Shown one piece after another: positions 43,652 to 52,863 of a stretch of 64,000 nt of DNA. The stretch covers positions 120,499-184,498 of the forward strand of contig JBBFKQ010000004.1 of NCBI GenBank assembly GCA_037481935.1, read 5' to 3'. Below the pieces are notes generated by a model. It searched no databases and was not told the origin of the DNA. It worked only from the letters and a program-made list of their open reading frames with translations. Each line of letters opens with the position of its first letter. Within the stretch, counting starts at the first letter, position 1. Origin of the DNA: Aquificaceae bacterium (GTDB lineage Bacteria > Aquificota > Aquificia > Aquificales > Aquificaceae). A program made the position numbers and the translations under genes.

Positions 43652-44387
43652 GGGTTCCGTCGTGCGCCATCTGTCAGGAGGGCTCTTAGCCCTCCTCTTT
43701 TTTATTTTTTCAGCCTTCTCTCAGGAAAGCTCTACTGGCATACCCCCCAACGAGGGAAAAACTCTCGGAAAGGAGCTTCCCGACGTTTTTCTCGTAGACT
43801 CTTTCGGAAGGGAGTTCAACCTCCACAGCCTGAAGGGAAAGCCCCTAATCCTGAGCCCCATATACACCAACTGCACCTCCGCATGCCCCATAATAACGGA
43901 CTCGCTCAAAAAAGTCATCCCGTCCCTGGGAAAGCCCGGCGTAGACTTCTGGGTTCTATCCTTCACCTTTGACCCCACCGATGGGCAGGAGGATATAAAA
44001 ACCTTTCAGGAAAAGCATGGTCTTGATGGAGATGGATGGAAGGTGGTAAGGGTAAAGAGCAAGGAAGACCTCTTCAGGCTTGTGGATGCCATAGACTTCA
44101 GGTTCATGTCTATTCCGGAGACAAAGGACTTTGTTCACCCCAATCTTGTGGTATTCATCTCTCCGGACATGAAGGTCAAAAAGTATGTGTATGGTGTTGT
44201 GTTTGATAGCAAGGAGATGCGCAGAGCTCTTGAATATTCTCTGGGTAAGCGGGACATTCTTGAGGACTTTACAAGGTTTCTTTTCTTTGCGGGGCTTATG
44301 GGGGTATCCCTCAGCGGTCTGTATCTTGTAATAAGCAGTGCAAGGCTTCTTCACAGAAGAGAAACAAAAAAAACCCTTCACCTGTAG
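43620..44387 (+). CDS. SCO1/SenC-type copper chaperone
   Basis: The 255-residue protein has a hydrophobic signal/anchor, a thioredoxin-like SCO domain with the copper site CTSACP near residue 84 and the distal histidine in DFVHPNLVVF, and a C-terminal transmembrane helix (about 222-242). It delivers copper to the CuA site. The GTG at 43662 is an alternative start just ahead of the signal peptide, with GAGGG upstream; the longer ATG version adds a basic stretch overlapping subunit I. The stop overlaps the convergent histone-deacetylase-like gene by 10 bases. Confidence 0.9.
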   Translation: MKRKKPLRSSEGSVVRHLSGGLLALLFFIFSAFSQESSTGIPPNEGKTLGKELPDVFLVDSFGREFNLHSLKGKPLILSPIYTNCTSACPIITDSLKKVIPSLGKPGVDFWVLSFTFDPTDGQEDIKTFQEKHGLDGDGWKVVRVKSKEDLFRLVDAIDFRFMSIPETKDFVHPNLVVFISPDMKVKKYVYGVVFDSKEMRRALEYSLGKRDILEDFTRFLFFAGLMGVSLSGLYLVISSARLLHRRETKKTLHL

Positions 44388-45511
44388 TAAGCCAGCGTTT
44401 CCTCCACTATCTTCCTTACCTTTTCCCTTACCTCTCCTTCCCTTGGTCTGTCAAGGAGGCTCTCATACATGTAGCTTCTGTCCACATCTTCATCAAACTC
44501 CTCAAAGTCCACGGAAAGGAGAAGCTCCTTTGCCTCCGCACTCAGACGCTCTGGGATTTTCCTACCTGAGAGCCTGCACCACAGGAGAGCCCACGCTCTG
44601 GCAAGGGCGATGGGATGGTAGCCTCCTCCCCCCAGATACACGCCATCCCCAAGGACTTCCCTCACAAGGTCAAAGGCTCTCAGAAAGCCCCAGTTGGACA
44701 GCTCAAACTTGGAAAGGTAGTCCTCTAAAAGCACATCGGTGCCAAGCTGAAGCACATACACCTCTGGTCTGTAGAGCTCTGCTATTATGGGGATGATTCT
44801 TTCTAACACAAACAGAAACTCGCTATCGTTGACTCCCGCAGGTAGAGGTACGTTGAGGTTGTAGCCCCTGCCCTTTCCAGAACCACGCTCATGGAGAAAG
44901 CCTCTCTTAAAGGGAAAGGCATACTCGGGGGACTGATGGATGGAAAAAACGAAAACCCTGTCGTCCTCGTAGAAAAAGTCCTGCACTCCGTCACAGTGGT
45001 GGGCGTCAAGGTCTATGTAGAGCACCCTTTTGAAGCCCCTTGATAGGATATACTGCAGGGCTACTCCCGGGTCGTTTATAAAGCAAAAGCCCTTTGCCAT
45101 TGAGGGATAGGCGTGGTGCATGCCACCAGCCGGGTTAAAGGCTGAGTATCCCTCAAGAAATAGCTCCACCGCCTGCACGGAAGAGCCTGTGGCAAGCAGA
45201 GAACCTCTCCACATGGCGGGTGAAACTGGATTTTCATAGCTTCCTATGTTGAACTTCTCTCTGTATTCCCTCTTTACGCACTGACACTGGTCGCATTCCT
45301 GAAGGGCTCTGAGGTATTCCTCCTCATGAAAGAGTCTCAGCTCCTCCCAGCTGGCGGGTCTGCTCTCTGTAAGCTCTTCCCCCGAAAGGAGCTCCATGAC
45401 GTGCAGGAGCTCCAAGAGCAGTGAAACCCTCGGAATCCTCAGGGGATGATTCTTTGAATACCTGAGGTTTCTATAGGCGTAGCTACCTATCAGTTTTGAG
45501 CTCTTCCGCAT
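44378..45511 (-). CDS. Histone deacetylase-family (AcuC-like) protein
   Basis: The 377-residue arginase-fold deacetylase has the zinc site DLDAHHCDGVQD (about residues 165-176), the histidine pair in GGMHHAYPSMAKGFCFINDP, and the GGGGYHP loop near 298 (the tyrosine is catalytic). Bacterial members include AcuC, which deacetylates acetyl-CoA synthetase, and polyamine deacetylases. The substrate is open here. The start lies 29 bases inside the end of the CBS/Cache gene, so translation of the two is probably coupled. Confidence 0.88.
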   Translation of the reverse strand: MRKSSKLIGSYAYRNLRYSKNHPLRIPRVSLLLELLHVMELLSGEELTESRPASWEELRLFHEEEYLRALQECDQCQCVKREYREKFNIGSYENPVSPAMWRGSLLATGSSVQAVELFLEGYSAFNPAGGMHHAYPSMAKGFCFINDPGVALQYILSRGFKRVLYIDLDAHHCDGVQDFFYEDDRVFVFSIHQSPEYAFPFKRGFLHERGSGKGRGYNLNVPLPAGVNDSEFLFVLERIIPIIAELYRPEVYVLQLGTDVLLEDYLSKFELSNWGFLRAFDLVREVLGDGVYLGGGGYHPIALARAWALLWCRLSGRKIPERLSAEAKELLLSVDFEEFDEDVDRSYMYESLLDRPREGEVREKVRKIVEETLAYYR

Positions 45512-46775
45512 AGCTCTTTACCAGCCTGTGGACCTCTCTGTAGTTTATGTCTCCAGCCAGAAGGTAGCTCTTCTCACCATAGCTGAACTTTTTGGAAACG
45601 GTTATGCAAAAGTCATCAGTTGCCTGCGATATGTATATATTGGAGATGTAAACATCTTCGTGGCTCGCCTTCTTAAAATACTCCTTCTCTGACCTGTCTG
45701 CTCCTTTCTTACCAGTCTTGATGGGATAGGTGAGCCTTGGGTTCACCACATTGTTGGAAACCTGAAGCCCACTTTCTCCTATGACATAAAAAAGCTCAAA
45801 GTATGGATACTTTTTGAAAAAATCGTATAGCACAAATTCCCACAGGTCTCTGTCAGTCCTTTTGAGGCTCTCCACTATGTTTTCAAAATCCTGCTTTATC
45901 CTGTGCCTTATGTGGTGTATCAACTCCCTTTTCTCATACTCGCAGAGAACCACAGAAGGCTTTTCTTCATGGAATATGAAACAGGAAGCATCGTGCACAT
46001 CCTCCATCCTTTTTTTCAGTTCTGAGCTGAGCTTGAAAAAGTCCTCAAAGCTTCTAAGGTTTTTTATGGGTATGCAGTAGCCGAACAGGTAGATGGGCTT
46101 TGCATCTGCATAGAGCAGGGAGAATTCTCTCTGAAACTCCCGGTATAAATCTACGATTTCTTCTTCTTTCAGCTTCACCCTGGAAAGGGCATATACCTCA
46201 TTTTCCTCGTAAGAGAGGCTCACGTCTCCCTGTATGGTATTTTTTACGTCCTCGTAAAGTATCCTCTGAAGGCTCTCCCCCTTTGAAGACCCGTATTCTT
46301 CCACAAAACCCCTGAGGCCACCTATGTAGAAACAGTAGAAATAGTAATCCTGACCGAAGAGGGACCTTATCTTCTGGAACATGGGAACTGTAGCCTCTCT
46401 AAAAAGGCTTGCGTGGTAAAGAACCACATGGTAAAAAAGAACACCCATGTATGAACCCTTTTTGTCCACCAGCAGGATGGGTGATTTGTAGGCGTTAAAA
46501 AAGTCCAGAAGCGATGTAAGATGCTCAGGCTTTAAGGTTGCGTTCCTTAACTTCATCAGCGGATGAGCAAGGTCGCCCACTGTCAGATGTTCTCTGTGCT
46601 GAGCTTTTATCAGGTCAAGCTTGCTGACTGTGCCTATAGGTCTGTTGTCCCTGACCACAACAAGAAAGTCATAGATACTGAACTCTTCAAAAGCCTTCAG
46701 GGCTTCCTTTATACCAAGGTTGTATTCTATTCTTGGCACACCAGTGGCTAAACTCACAAGCTGTATATCTCTCAT
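45483..46775 (-). CDS. CBS pair, degenerate GGDEF-like and Cache-like sensor protein
   Basis: The protein has 430 residues and no transmembrane helix or signal. Residues 1-125 form a CBS pair (PIGTVSKLDLIKA, then GSYMGVLFYH). Residues about 130-275 look like a nucleotide-cyclase fold without GGDEF residues. The last about 130 residues carry a Cache/PDC-like ligand domain: ESGLQVSNNVV, GADRSEKEYFKKA, VYISNIYIS and LAGDINYREV, as in the cytoplasmic YkuI_C domain. Such CBS/GGDEF/PDC proteins sense small molecules; output here is unclear because no catalytic motif is seen. It sits between the symporter (4-base overlap) and the deacetylase-like gene. Confidence 0.6.
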   Translation of the reverse strand: MRDIQLVSLATGVPRIEYNLGIKEALKAFEEFSIYDFLVVVRDNRPIGTVSKLDLIKAQHREHLTVGDLAHPLMKLRNATLKPEHLTSLLDFFNAYKSPILLVDKKGSYMGVLFYHVVLYHASLFREATVPMFQKIRSLFGQDYYFYCFYIGGLRGFVEEYGSSKGESLQRILYEDVKNTIQGDVSLSYEENEVYALSRVKLKEEEIVDLYREFQREFSLLYADAKPIYLFGYCIPIKNLRSFEDFFKLSSELKKRMEDVHDASCFIFHEEKPSVVLCEYEKRELIHHIRHRIKQDFENIVESLKRTDRDLWEFVLYDFFKKYPYFELFYVIGESGLQVSNNVVNPRLTYPIKTGKKGADRSEKEYFKKASHEDVYISNIYISQATDDFCITVSKKFSYGEKSYLLAGDINYREVHRLVKSYAEELKTDR

Positions 46776-48277
46776 ATGTGAGGTCCTGCCAGGTATCTTC
46801 TTCTACTCTCTACGGCTATGAAGGCAAGCAGAACGAGGGTTGCAATTATGAAAAGGCGGGCGGCAACCACTCCACCATCGGCCTGAGCCAGCACCCTGGG
46901 TGCCTGAAGGAGTCCCCACTGATAGAGGAGAATAACCAGAAACATGGGAGAAACTATGGCAAAAAAGTAAACCAGCCACTTTGGCACCCTTATAAAAACA
47001 TCCCTTGTAAGCTCGTGATGAAACCTGTAAACTCCAAATATCCATACAAAAACAATTATTTCAAGGAGGGCAAAGAAGACAAGCATGAAGGTCCCTGCCC
47101 AGAAATCAAGCTCGTCTATAAATCCAGGAAGGAAGGCAGAAAGAAGAGCGCCTGAACTTACCATGAGCATGGAAACATTTACAGCCTTTGAATGCTTCCA
47201 CCTCATCTCATCCTCAAAGAGCGCTATAAGAGGCTGTGTAAGGGCAAGGGAGGAGGTAAGTGCAGCTATAAAAAGAAGGAAGAACCACACCGCAGAGAGA
47301 AGCCAGCCAAGGGGCAATGCCATAAGAACTGCAGGCATGGACATAAAGCCAATTCTGAAAGTGCCCTCCTTTGCCAGCTCAGGCACAGCCATGGCCCCAA
47401 ACATGGCAAAGGCGGCAGGTATGGCTATGGAAGCACCTATGATTACCTCCACAAACTCGTTCAAGCCTGCCGTCCAGAGCCCTGCCTTTAAAACATCCTC
47501 ACGGGCCTTTACATAGCTGGCGTAGGTGGCTATAGCACCCATACCCAGAGAAAGAGTAAAGAATATCTGCCCTGATGCTTCAAGCCAGACCTGAGGGTCC
47601 CATATTCTGCTGAAGTCTGGAGTATAGATGTAGAGAAGCCCTTCAAGACCCTTTCCCCCTCTAATGGACAGAGATACCACCGCAAGGAAAATCCCCATGA
47701 GCAGAAGGGCTGGTATTCCCACCTTTGCGGTAAGTTCAATACCCTTGACTATCCCCCTCTGGAGTATATACCAGTTTACCGCAAGGGTTATGAACAAAAA
47801 AACAAGGGCGTAAACTGAGGGTTCTGTGTAGTTTCTAAAAAAATCTACATAGGGAGCCATGGCGGTTTTTGCATCACCGCCTTCTACGGGCACTGGCATT
47901 TGACCAAAGAGGGAAAGCACTGCAAAGCCCAGCGTCCAGGACTCAATGTATATATAGTAGCAGACAATTAGAAAGGGTATGGCAACGCCTATTGAGCCAA
48001 GCACTCTTGCCCAGTTGGCATGATGAAAGAGAGAGCCCATAATCCCCGTCATAGAACCATGACCCTTTGCCCCCGCATACCTTCCTATTACCCACTCCAA
48101 TATCATTAGTGGTATACCAAGCAGAAAAAGCGCCACAAAGTAGGGAATCATAAAGGCACCGCCGCCGTAGAGGGCAACTTTGGAGGGAAACCTCAGCAGG
48201 TTTCCCAGACCTATAGCGTTTCCTGCAGCGGCAAAGATGAGACCTATTCTGGAAGCCCAGGCTTCCCTCTTCTTCAT
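46772..48277 (-). CDS. Sodium:neurotransmitter symporter (NSS) family transporter
   Basis: The 501-residue protein has about 12 helices. TM1 holds the NSS signature RIGLIFAAAGNAIGLGNLLRFP with the unwound glycine region and sodium-site asparagine. TM6-TM8 motifs such as FFTLSLGMGAIATYASY are also present. LeuT of Aquifex is the classic member; this one is a related but different sequence. It probably imports an amino acid with Na+. It lies between dapL and the CBS/Cache gene with 4-base overlaps on both sides, suggesting that the sensor, transporter and aminotransferase are cotranscribed. Confidence 0.92.
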   Translation of the reverse strand: MKKREAWASRIGLIFAAAGNAIGLGNLLRFPSKVALYGGGAFMIPYFVALFLLGIPLMILEWVIGRYAGAKGHGSMTGIMGSLFHHANWARVLGSIGVAIPFLIVCYYIYIESWTLGFAVLSLFGQMPVPVEGGDAKTAMAPYVDFFRNYTEPSVYALVFLFITLAVNWYILQRGIVKGIELTAKVGIPALLLMGIFLAVVSLSIRGGKGLEGLLYIYTPDFSRIWDPQVWLEASGQIFFTLSLGMGAIATYASYVKAREDVLKAGLWTAGLNEFVEVIIGASIAIPAAFAMFGAMAVPELAKEGTFRIGFMSMPAVLMALPLGWLLSAVWFFLLFIAALTSSLALTQPLIALFEDEMRWKHSKAVNVSMLMVSSGALLSAFLPGFIDELDFWAGTFMLVFFALLEIIVFVWIFGVYRFHHELTRDVFIRVPKWLVYFFAIVSPMFLVILLYQWGLLQAPRVLAQADGGVVAARLFIIATLVLLAFIAVESRRRYLAGPHI

Positions 48278-49437
48278 ATCTTAAGACCCTTTATTCTTTC
48301 CACCGCCTCAAGAAGCCTCTGAGTTGGCACCGTCAGAGATATCCTGAAGTATCCCTCTCCATGCTCTCCAAAGCCGTTGCCCGGAGTGCATACTATTCCA
48401 CATTCATCAAGCAGCCTTGAAACAAAGCCTGCAGAGGTGTATCCCTCAGGCACCCTCACCCATAGGTAGAAAGTGGCATCAGACTTGTAAACCTTCAGAC
48501 CTACCTCTTCAAGAGCTTTTACCATGGCCTGTCTTCTTTCCCTGTATGTTTCCCTTATCTTCTGGAGCTCCTCCTCTGGAAGGTTGAGGGCTGTAATGCC
48601 TGCCTCCTGAATTGCCTGAAACTGACCAGAGTCCACATTTGTCTTCACCTTCCCCAGTCCAGCAACGAGCTTTTCATTGCCAACCGCCATACCAAGACGC
48701 CACCCTGTCATGTTGAAGGTCTTTGAAAAAGAGTGAAACTCTATGGCAACCTCCTTTGCCCCCTCTATCTGCAGTATGGACATGGGTCTTCTGCTTCCAA
48801 AGTATATCTCTGAATAGGCAAGGTCTGAAGCCACTATTAAGTTGTGCTCCTTAGCCCACGCTACGAGCTCTCTGTAAAAGCCTTCATCCGCAGTGGCAGA
48901 AGTGGGGTTGTTGGGGTAGTTTACCCATATGATTTTTGCCCTTTTGAGCACATCACCCGGAATGCTTTTAAAATCTGGCAGAAAGCCATTCTCTTCCCTC
49001 AGGGGCAGTATGTATGGTTCGCCTCCAGCAAAAAGAGTGCCTATCTTGTAGACTGGATACGCCGGGTCAGGACAAAGGACTACATCGCCCGGGTTTATAA
49101 AAGCCAGTGGAAAGTGGGCTATACCTTCCTTTGAGCCTATAAGGGTCACCACCTCCTTCTGAGGGTCAAGTTCAACGCCAAAGCGCTTTTTATACCAGTC
49201 TGCTACAGCCTGCCTGAAGGAAAGCATGCCCTCGTAGGAGGGATATCTGTGATGCTCGGGCTTTTCTACAGCCCTTTTCATAGCTTCCACTATGGGCTGT
49301 GGAGTGGGAATGTCCGGGTCCCCAACCCCAAGGTCAATGAGGTCCACACCTTGAGAGAGCTTTTCTCTCTTCTTCTGGTCAATCTGAGCAAAGAGATAGG
49401 GTGGAAGAGCATTTATCCTGTGGGCATATTCAATCAT
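48274..49437 (-). CDS. dapL: LL-diaminopimelate aminotransferase
   Basis: I place the start at ATG 49437 behind GGAGGTGCACA; upstream in-frame codons show no conservation. The 387-residue product begins MIEYAHRINALPPYLFAQID. It has PLP-site features: NYPNNPTSATAD, DLAYSEIYF and the lysine in EFHSFSKTFNMTGWRLG (about residue 237). It makes LL-diaminopimelate from tetrahydrodipicolinate in one step for lysine and peptidoglycan. A broader class such as AlaC-type aminotransferases is close, but the length and the LGVGDPDIPTP phrase favour DapL. Confidence 0.9.
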   Translation of the reverse strand: MIEYAHRINALPPYLFAQIDQKKREKLSQGVDLIDLGVGDPDIPTPQPIVEAMKRAVEKPEHHRYPSYEGMLSFRQAVADWYKKRFGVELDPQKEVVTLIGSKEGIAHFPLAFINPGDVVLCPDPAYPVYKIGTLFAGGEPYILPLREENGFLPDFKSIPGDVLKRAKIIWVNYPNNPTSATADEGFYRELVAWAKEHNLIVASDLAYSEIYFGSRRPMSILQIEGAKEVAIEFHSFSKTFNMTGWRLGMAVGNEKLVAGLGKVKTNVDSGQFQAIQEAGITALNLPEEELQKIRETYRERRQAMVKALEEVGLKVYKSDATFYLWVRVPEGYTSAGFVSRLLDECGIVCTPGNGFGEHGEGYFRISLTVPTQRLLEAVERIKGLKI

Positions 49438-49465
49438 TGTGCACCTCCGAAGATTATGGATTTTT

Positions 49466-49498
49466 ATTATATCAGTAAAATAGTAATGTTCAGAACAT
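49466..49498. promoter_or_regulatory. dapL -10 box and palindrome at the rnhC start
   Basis: TATAAT reads on the minus strand at 49466-49471, 28 bases before dapL. The perfect inverted repeat ATGTTC-A-GAACAT spans 49486-49498 and overlaps the rnhC start codon. Its position upstream of the dapL -10 would suit an operator, but no cognate regulator is evident. Confidence 0.3.
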
Positions 49499-50276
49499 GA
49501 CAAACCTAACCCTCAAAGTATTCCCTGAAAAGGCAGAGGAGCTTAAAAGCGAGCTTCTGAGAAGGGGCTTCTATGAACTTGAGAGTCCTGGTCTGAAATG
49601 GCTCTTAACTGACGGAGAAAACACCCTCAGGCTATACCCTTCGGGAACTCTTCTCATTCAGGGTAAGAGGACAGAGGCTATGAAGGAACTGGTTCTCTCT
49701 CTGATTGAAGCACCCTCTTCTACAGACATAGGCTGTGATGAGTCTGGGAAGGGGGATGTGTTTGGTCCTCTGGTGCTCTGCTGTGCTGTTATAAAGCCAG
49801 AGTATTACAAGAAGGTTCTGAGCCTCAATATGAGGGATTGTAAGAGGATGAAAGACGAGGAGGTTCTCAGGAAAGCAGACCTTTTCAGGTCTTTTGGAGA
49901 GTTCAGGTGCAGGCTTGTAGAACCCGGCCAGTTAAACGAGCTTTATCAGAAATCTGGAAATCTCAACAGAATACTGGATGCACTTTATGGAGAACTACTG
50001 GAAGGGCTTTTCAAGAAGTATCCTTCTGCAAGCTTTTTTGTCGACGCCTATTCAAAGAAAAGCCCCTTTGATAAAAGGGTTCAATTTGAGCATAGGGGGG
50101 AAGAAAGGCTTGCGGTTGCCACCGCCAGTGTCCTTGCAAGGGCTGAGTTTCTCACATGGCTCAGAAGGCACAACCTGCCAAAGGGTTCATCACCGCAGGT
50201 TATGGAACTTGCCCGGAGAATCTACCGCCGGGATGCACAGATGGCTAAAAAACTCCTGAAAACCTTCTTTTTATAA
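49497..50276 (+). CDS. rnhC: Ribonuclease HIII
   Basis: The protein has 259 residues. The N-terminal about 75 residues form the TBP-like substrate-binding domain that separates RNase HIII from HII. The catalytic domain carries GCDESGKGDVFGPLV (D and E of the active site, about residues 80-94), a further aspartate in NMRDCKRM and VDAYSKKSPF. It removes RNA from RNA-DNA hybrids. The start overlaps a palindrome and lacks a Shine-Dalgarno. The 3' end overlaps the convergent metal permease by 32 bases. Confidence 0.9.
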   Translation: MTNLTLKVFPEKAEELKSELLRRGFYELESPGLKWLLTDGENTLRLYPSGTLLIQGKRTEAMKELVLSLIEAPSSTDIGCDESGKGDVFGPLVLCCAVIKPEYYKKVLSLNMRDCKRMKDEEVLRKADLFRSFGEFRCRLVEPGQLNELYQKSGNLNRILDALYGELLEGLFKKYPSASFFVDAYSKKSPFDKRVQFEHRGEERLAVATASVLARAEFLTWLRRHNLPKGSSPQVMELARRIYRRDAQMAKKLLKTFFL

Positions 50277-51063
50277 ACTTGCTTAAGGAGGCAAGGACAA
50301 AGAAAAAGACCATGCTTCCCACCACCGCACCGCTGGGCGGAAGGTCAAGGAGCAGGGAAAGAATTATGCCAGAAGAAAGAGAAAGGAAAGAAAAACCTAC
50401 TGAAAGGAGCATCCCCTGAAGAAAGGAAGAGGACACCATCAGAGAGGTCATGGCGGGTATGGATATAAAGCTTGCAGAGAGCACAAGGCCCACCGCCTTT
50501 ATGGAAAGAACCACATTGGCAGAGGCAAGGGCAATAAGAGAATAGTTGAGAAGCCCCACCTTTACACCCCTGAGCCTTGCAATTTCTTCATTAAAGCTGA
50601 GAAGCAACAGACTTCTGTAGTTCAGGAATACAAAAAGAAGGGTAAGCATAAAAACAATCACAGAAAGGAGAAGGTCCTTTTCTGAAGCAGTGAGCATACT
50701 ACCAAAGAGATAGGAGAACACATTTGTGCCCAGGTTGTCCGTAATTCCAAGCACCACTATTGCCATGGCCACACCCACAGAGAAAAAAAGGGCAACCAGC
50801 GTATCCGCCGGCAGAGACTTTCTGTCTACAAGGAACTGAATGAGAAGACCAAGCAGGACAGTATAAAACACAGTAAAGGTCATGGGCTCAAGGTCAAGCA
50901 CTATGGCAAGGGCTATGCCCCCAAAGGCAGCGTGCGACAGACCCGCACCCAGCATGGCAAGCCTCTTTATGAGGAGGAAAACTCCCACAAGGGAGGTGGA
51001 GAGGGCTATGAAAAGAGCAGAGAGGAAGCCTTCCCAGAAAAGGCTGTAAGAGAGAAGTTCCAT
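50245..51063 (-). CDS. Metal ABC transporter permease (ZnuB/MntB type)
   Basis: The 272-residue protein has about eight helices and the ABC-3 family signatures: LGVFLLIKRLAMLGAGLSHAAFGGIALA at the N terminus, containing the coupling segment, and VGLVLSASFISIPAMTSLMV near residue 190. It would import zinc, manganese or iron. The ATPase and binding protein are not adjacent: upstream is the divergent polX gene and downstream the convergent rnhC. A separate locus or shared partners must supply them. Confidence 0.87.
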   Translation of the reverse strand: MELLSYSLFWEGFLSALFIALSTSLVGVFLLIKRLAMLGAGLSHAAFGGIALAIVLDLEPMTFTVFYTVLLGLLIQFLVDRKSLPADTLVALFFSVGVAMAIVVLGITDNLGTNVFSYLFGSMLTASEKDLLLSVIVFMLTLLFVFLNYRSLLLLSFNEEIARLRGVKVGLLNYSLIALASANVVLSIKAVGLVLSASFISIPAMTSLMVSSSFLQGMLLSVGFSFLSLSSGIILSLLLDLPPSGAVVGSMVFFFVLASLSKFIKRRFSGVF

Positions 51064-51079
51064 TCCTAAATTTTAACCT

Positions 51080-52828
51080 ATGGAGAAAAACAGAGAACTT
51101 GCCAGAATCTTTGATAGGATGGCGGACATGCTTGAATTTCTGGGAGATAACCCCTACCGTATAAACACCTACAGAAGGGTGGCTGAGGTTCTCTCAGAGC
51201 TTGGTGAGGATGTGGAAGAGCTGGTGCGCACAGGAAAGATTCACCAGATACACGGCATAGGACAATCCAGCGTAGAAAAGATACTGGAATACCTTCGCAC
51301 AGGAAGAGTTGGGGCTTACGAGGAACTGAGGCAGAAAGTGCCGGAAGACCTTCTTGAGCTTCTTGAAGTTCCGGGGGTGGGCGTAAAGACTCTGAGACTT
51401 GCCTATGACAGGCTCAAGGTAAGAAGCAAGGAAGACTTTATAAGGGCAGTCAGGAGCGGGCAGCTTGCTTTCCTTCCAGGAATGGGAGAAAAGAAAATTC
51501 AGAACATAATGAGGGGTCTGGAGCTGTGGGAAAAAAGCAAGGAGAGGATGACACTTCTACAGGCTTACGAGCTTGGACAGGAGCTTCTGAAGTATTTTGA
51601 GAGCGTAAGAGACCTCTATGAAAACATAGAGCTTGCTGGAAGCCTGAGAAGAAGAAAGGAAACCGTAGGTGATATTGACCTTCTCATCTCTGCAAAAAAA
51701 GATAACTGGGCAAAACTCCATGGGCACTTTGTGTCTTACGGAGGCGTAAAAGAGGTTCTCCTTCATGGAGAAACCAAGTCAAGCGTGGTGCTTCAGGAAG
51801 GCAGGCAGGTGGACTTCAGAACAGTAGAACCCCATCAGTGGGGTGCAGCTCTTCAATACTTTACAGGCTCAAAGGAACACAACGTGAGAGTCAGGGACAT
51901 AGCCAGAGCTAAGGGGCTCAAGATAAGCGAATATGGAGTTTTCCGTTCAGACACGGAGGAGTGGATAGGAGGAAGTACCGAAGAAGAGGTCTACAACCTG
52001 ATAGGCATGCAGTGGATTCCGCCAGAGCTGAGAGAAAACACAGGGGAGATAGAGCTTGCCCTTGAGGGGAAACTGCCAAGGCTTGTGGAGCTAAAAGATA
52101 TAAAGGGTGACTTCCATATGCACTCAAACTGGAGCGATGGACTTCACAGCCTTGAGGAAATGGCGGAAGCCTGCTATCAGCTTGGATACCAGTATATGGT
52201 TATAGGAGACCACTCCCAATCCGCACGGGTTGCAAACGGCCTTGACCCAGCCCGCTACAGGGAGCAGTTCAAACTGGTAGAGAGGTTAAACCAGTACTAC
52301 AATCCAAAGGGCTTTTACATACTGAGAGGCTGTGAGGTGGACATACTGCCTGACGGTTCTCTTGACCTTCCAGACGAACTCCTTGAGGAGTTTGACTTTG
52401 TGGTAGCTTCCATACACTCAAGGTTCAATCAAGACAATACTTACAGAATACTCAAAGCTATGGAAAGCCCCTATGTGAACCTTATAGGCCACCCAACGGG
52501 AAAGGCCTACGGGACCAGGGAAAGCTACCCCCTTGACATGGAAAAGGTAATAAGAACCGCAAAAGAGACTGGAACTGCCCTTGAGCTAAACACCTACAGG
52601 GCTGACATCTCACCGGAGAACATAAGGAGGTGCATGCAGGAGGGTGTTACCATAGCCATTGTTACTGATGCTCACTCTGTAAAACATCTCTCATACATGC
52701 AGGTGGGTGTTGGTCTTGCAAGGAGAGGCTGGGCAATTCCTGAGCTCGTTCTGAACACGAAAGACCTGCATGGTGTAAAGGACTTTGTAAAGCGTAAAAG
52801 AGAGCTCATGCTGAGTGGAAAATACTGA
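51080..52828 (+). CDS. polX: Family X DNA polymerase / PHP domain protein
   Basis: The 582-residue protein opens with an 8-kDa lyase-like helix-hairpin-helix region (HGIGQSSVEKILEYL, VPGVGVKTLRLAYDRL). The polymerase palm has the nucleotidyltransferase aspartates in ETVGDIDLLI and the third in RQVDFRTV. After about residue 335 comes a PHP domain with GDFHMHSNWSDGLHSLEE, VIGDHSQS and a late DAHSVKHL histidine. Bacterial PolX fills short gaps in base-excision repair and its PHP part is a 3' exonuclease/phosphatase. Motifs look intact. Confidence 0.93.
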   Translation: MEKNRELARIFDRMADMLEFLGDNPYRINTYRRVAEVLSELGEDVEELVRTGKIHQIHGIGQSSVEKILEYLRTGRVGAYEELRQKVPEDLLELLEVPGVGVKTLRLAYDRLKVRSKEDFIRAVRSGQLAFLPGMGEKKIQNIMRGLELWEKSKERMTLLQAYELGQELLKYFESVRDLYENIELAGSLRRRKETVGDIDLLISAKKDNWAKLHGHFVSYGGVKEVLLHGETKSSVVLQEGRQVDFRTVEPHQWGAALQYFTGSKEHNVRVRDIARAKGLKISEYGVFRSDTEEWIGGSTEEEVYNLIGMQWIPPELRENTGEIELALEGKLPRLVELKDIKGDFHMHSNWSDGLHSLEEMAEACYQLGYQYMVIGDHSQSARVANGLDPARYREQFKLVERLNQYYNPKGFYILRGCEVDILPDGSLDLPDELLEEFDFVVASIHSRFNQDNTYRILKAMESPYVNLIGHPTGKAYGTRESYPLDMEKVIRTAKETGTALELNTYRADISPENIRRCMQEGVTIAIVTDAHSVKHLSYMQVGVGLARRGWAIPELVLNTKDLHGVKDFVKRKRELMLSGKY

Positions 52829-52856
52829 TTGCCCCGCATGCAAAAAGGCTTATAAT
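52829..52856 (+). promoter_or_regulatory. Promoter of the degenerate-GGDEF/mqnE operon
   Basis: TTGCCC (52829-52834), 16 bases, TATAAT (52851-52856). The ATG at 52864 lies only 7 bases after the -10 box, so the start codon would be at the transcription start. Confidence 0.5.
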
Positions 52857-52863
52857 CGTAAGT

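Noticed and set aside
43620..43661. N-terminal basic extension of the SCO protein as real
   Set aside because: Undecided rather than excluded: a GTG at 43662 precedes a normal signal peptide, so the extension may be only the overlap with subunit I.
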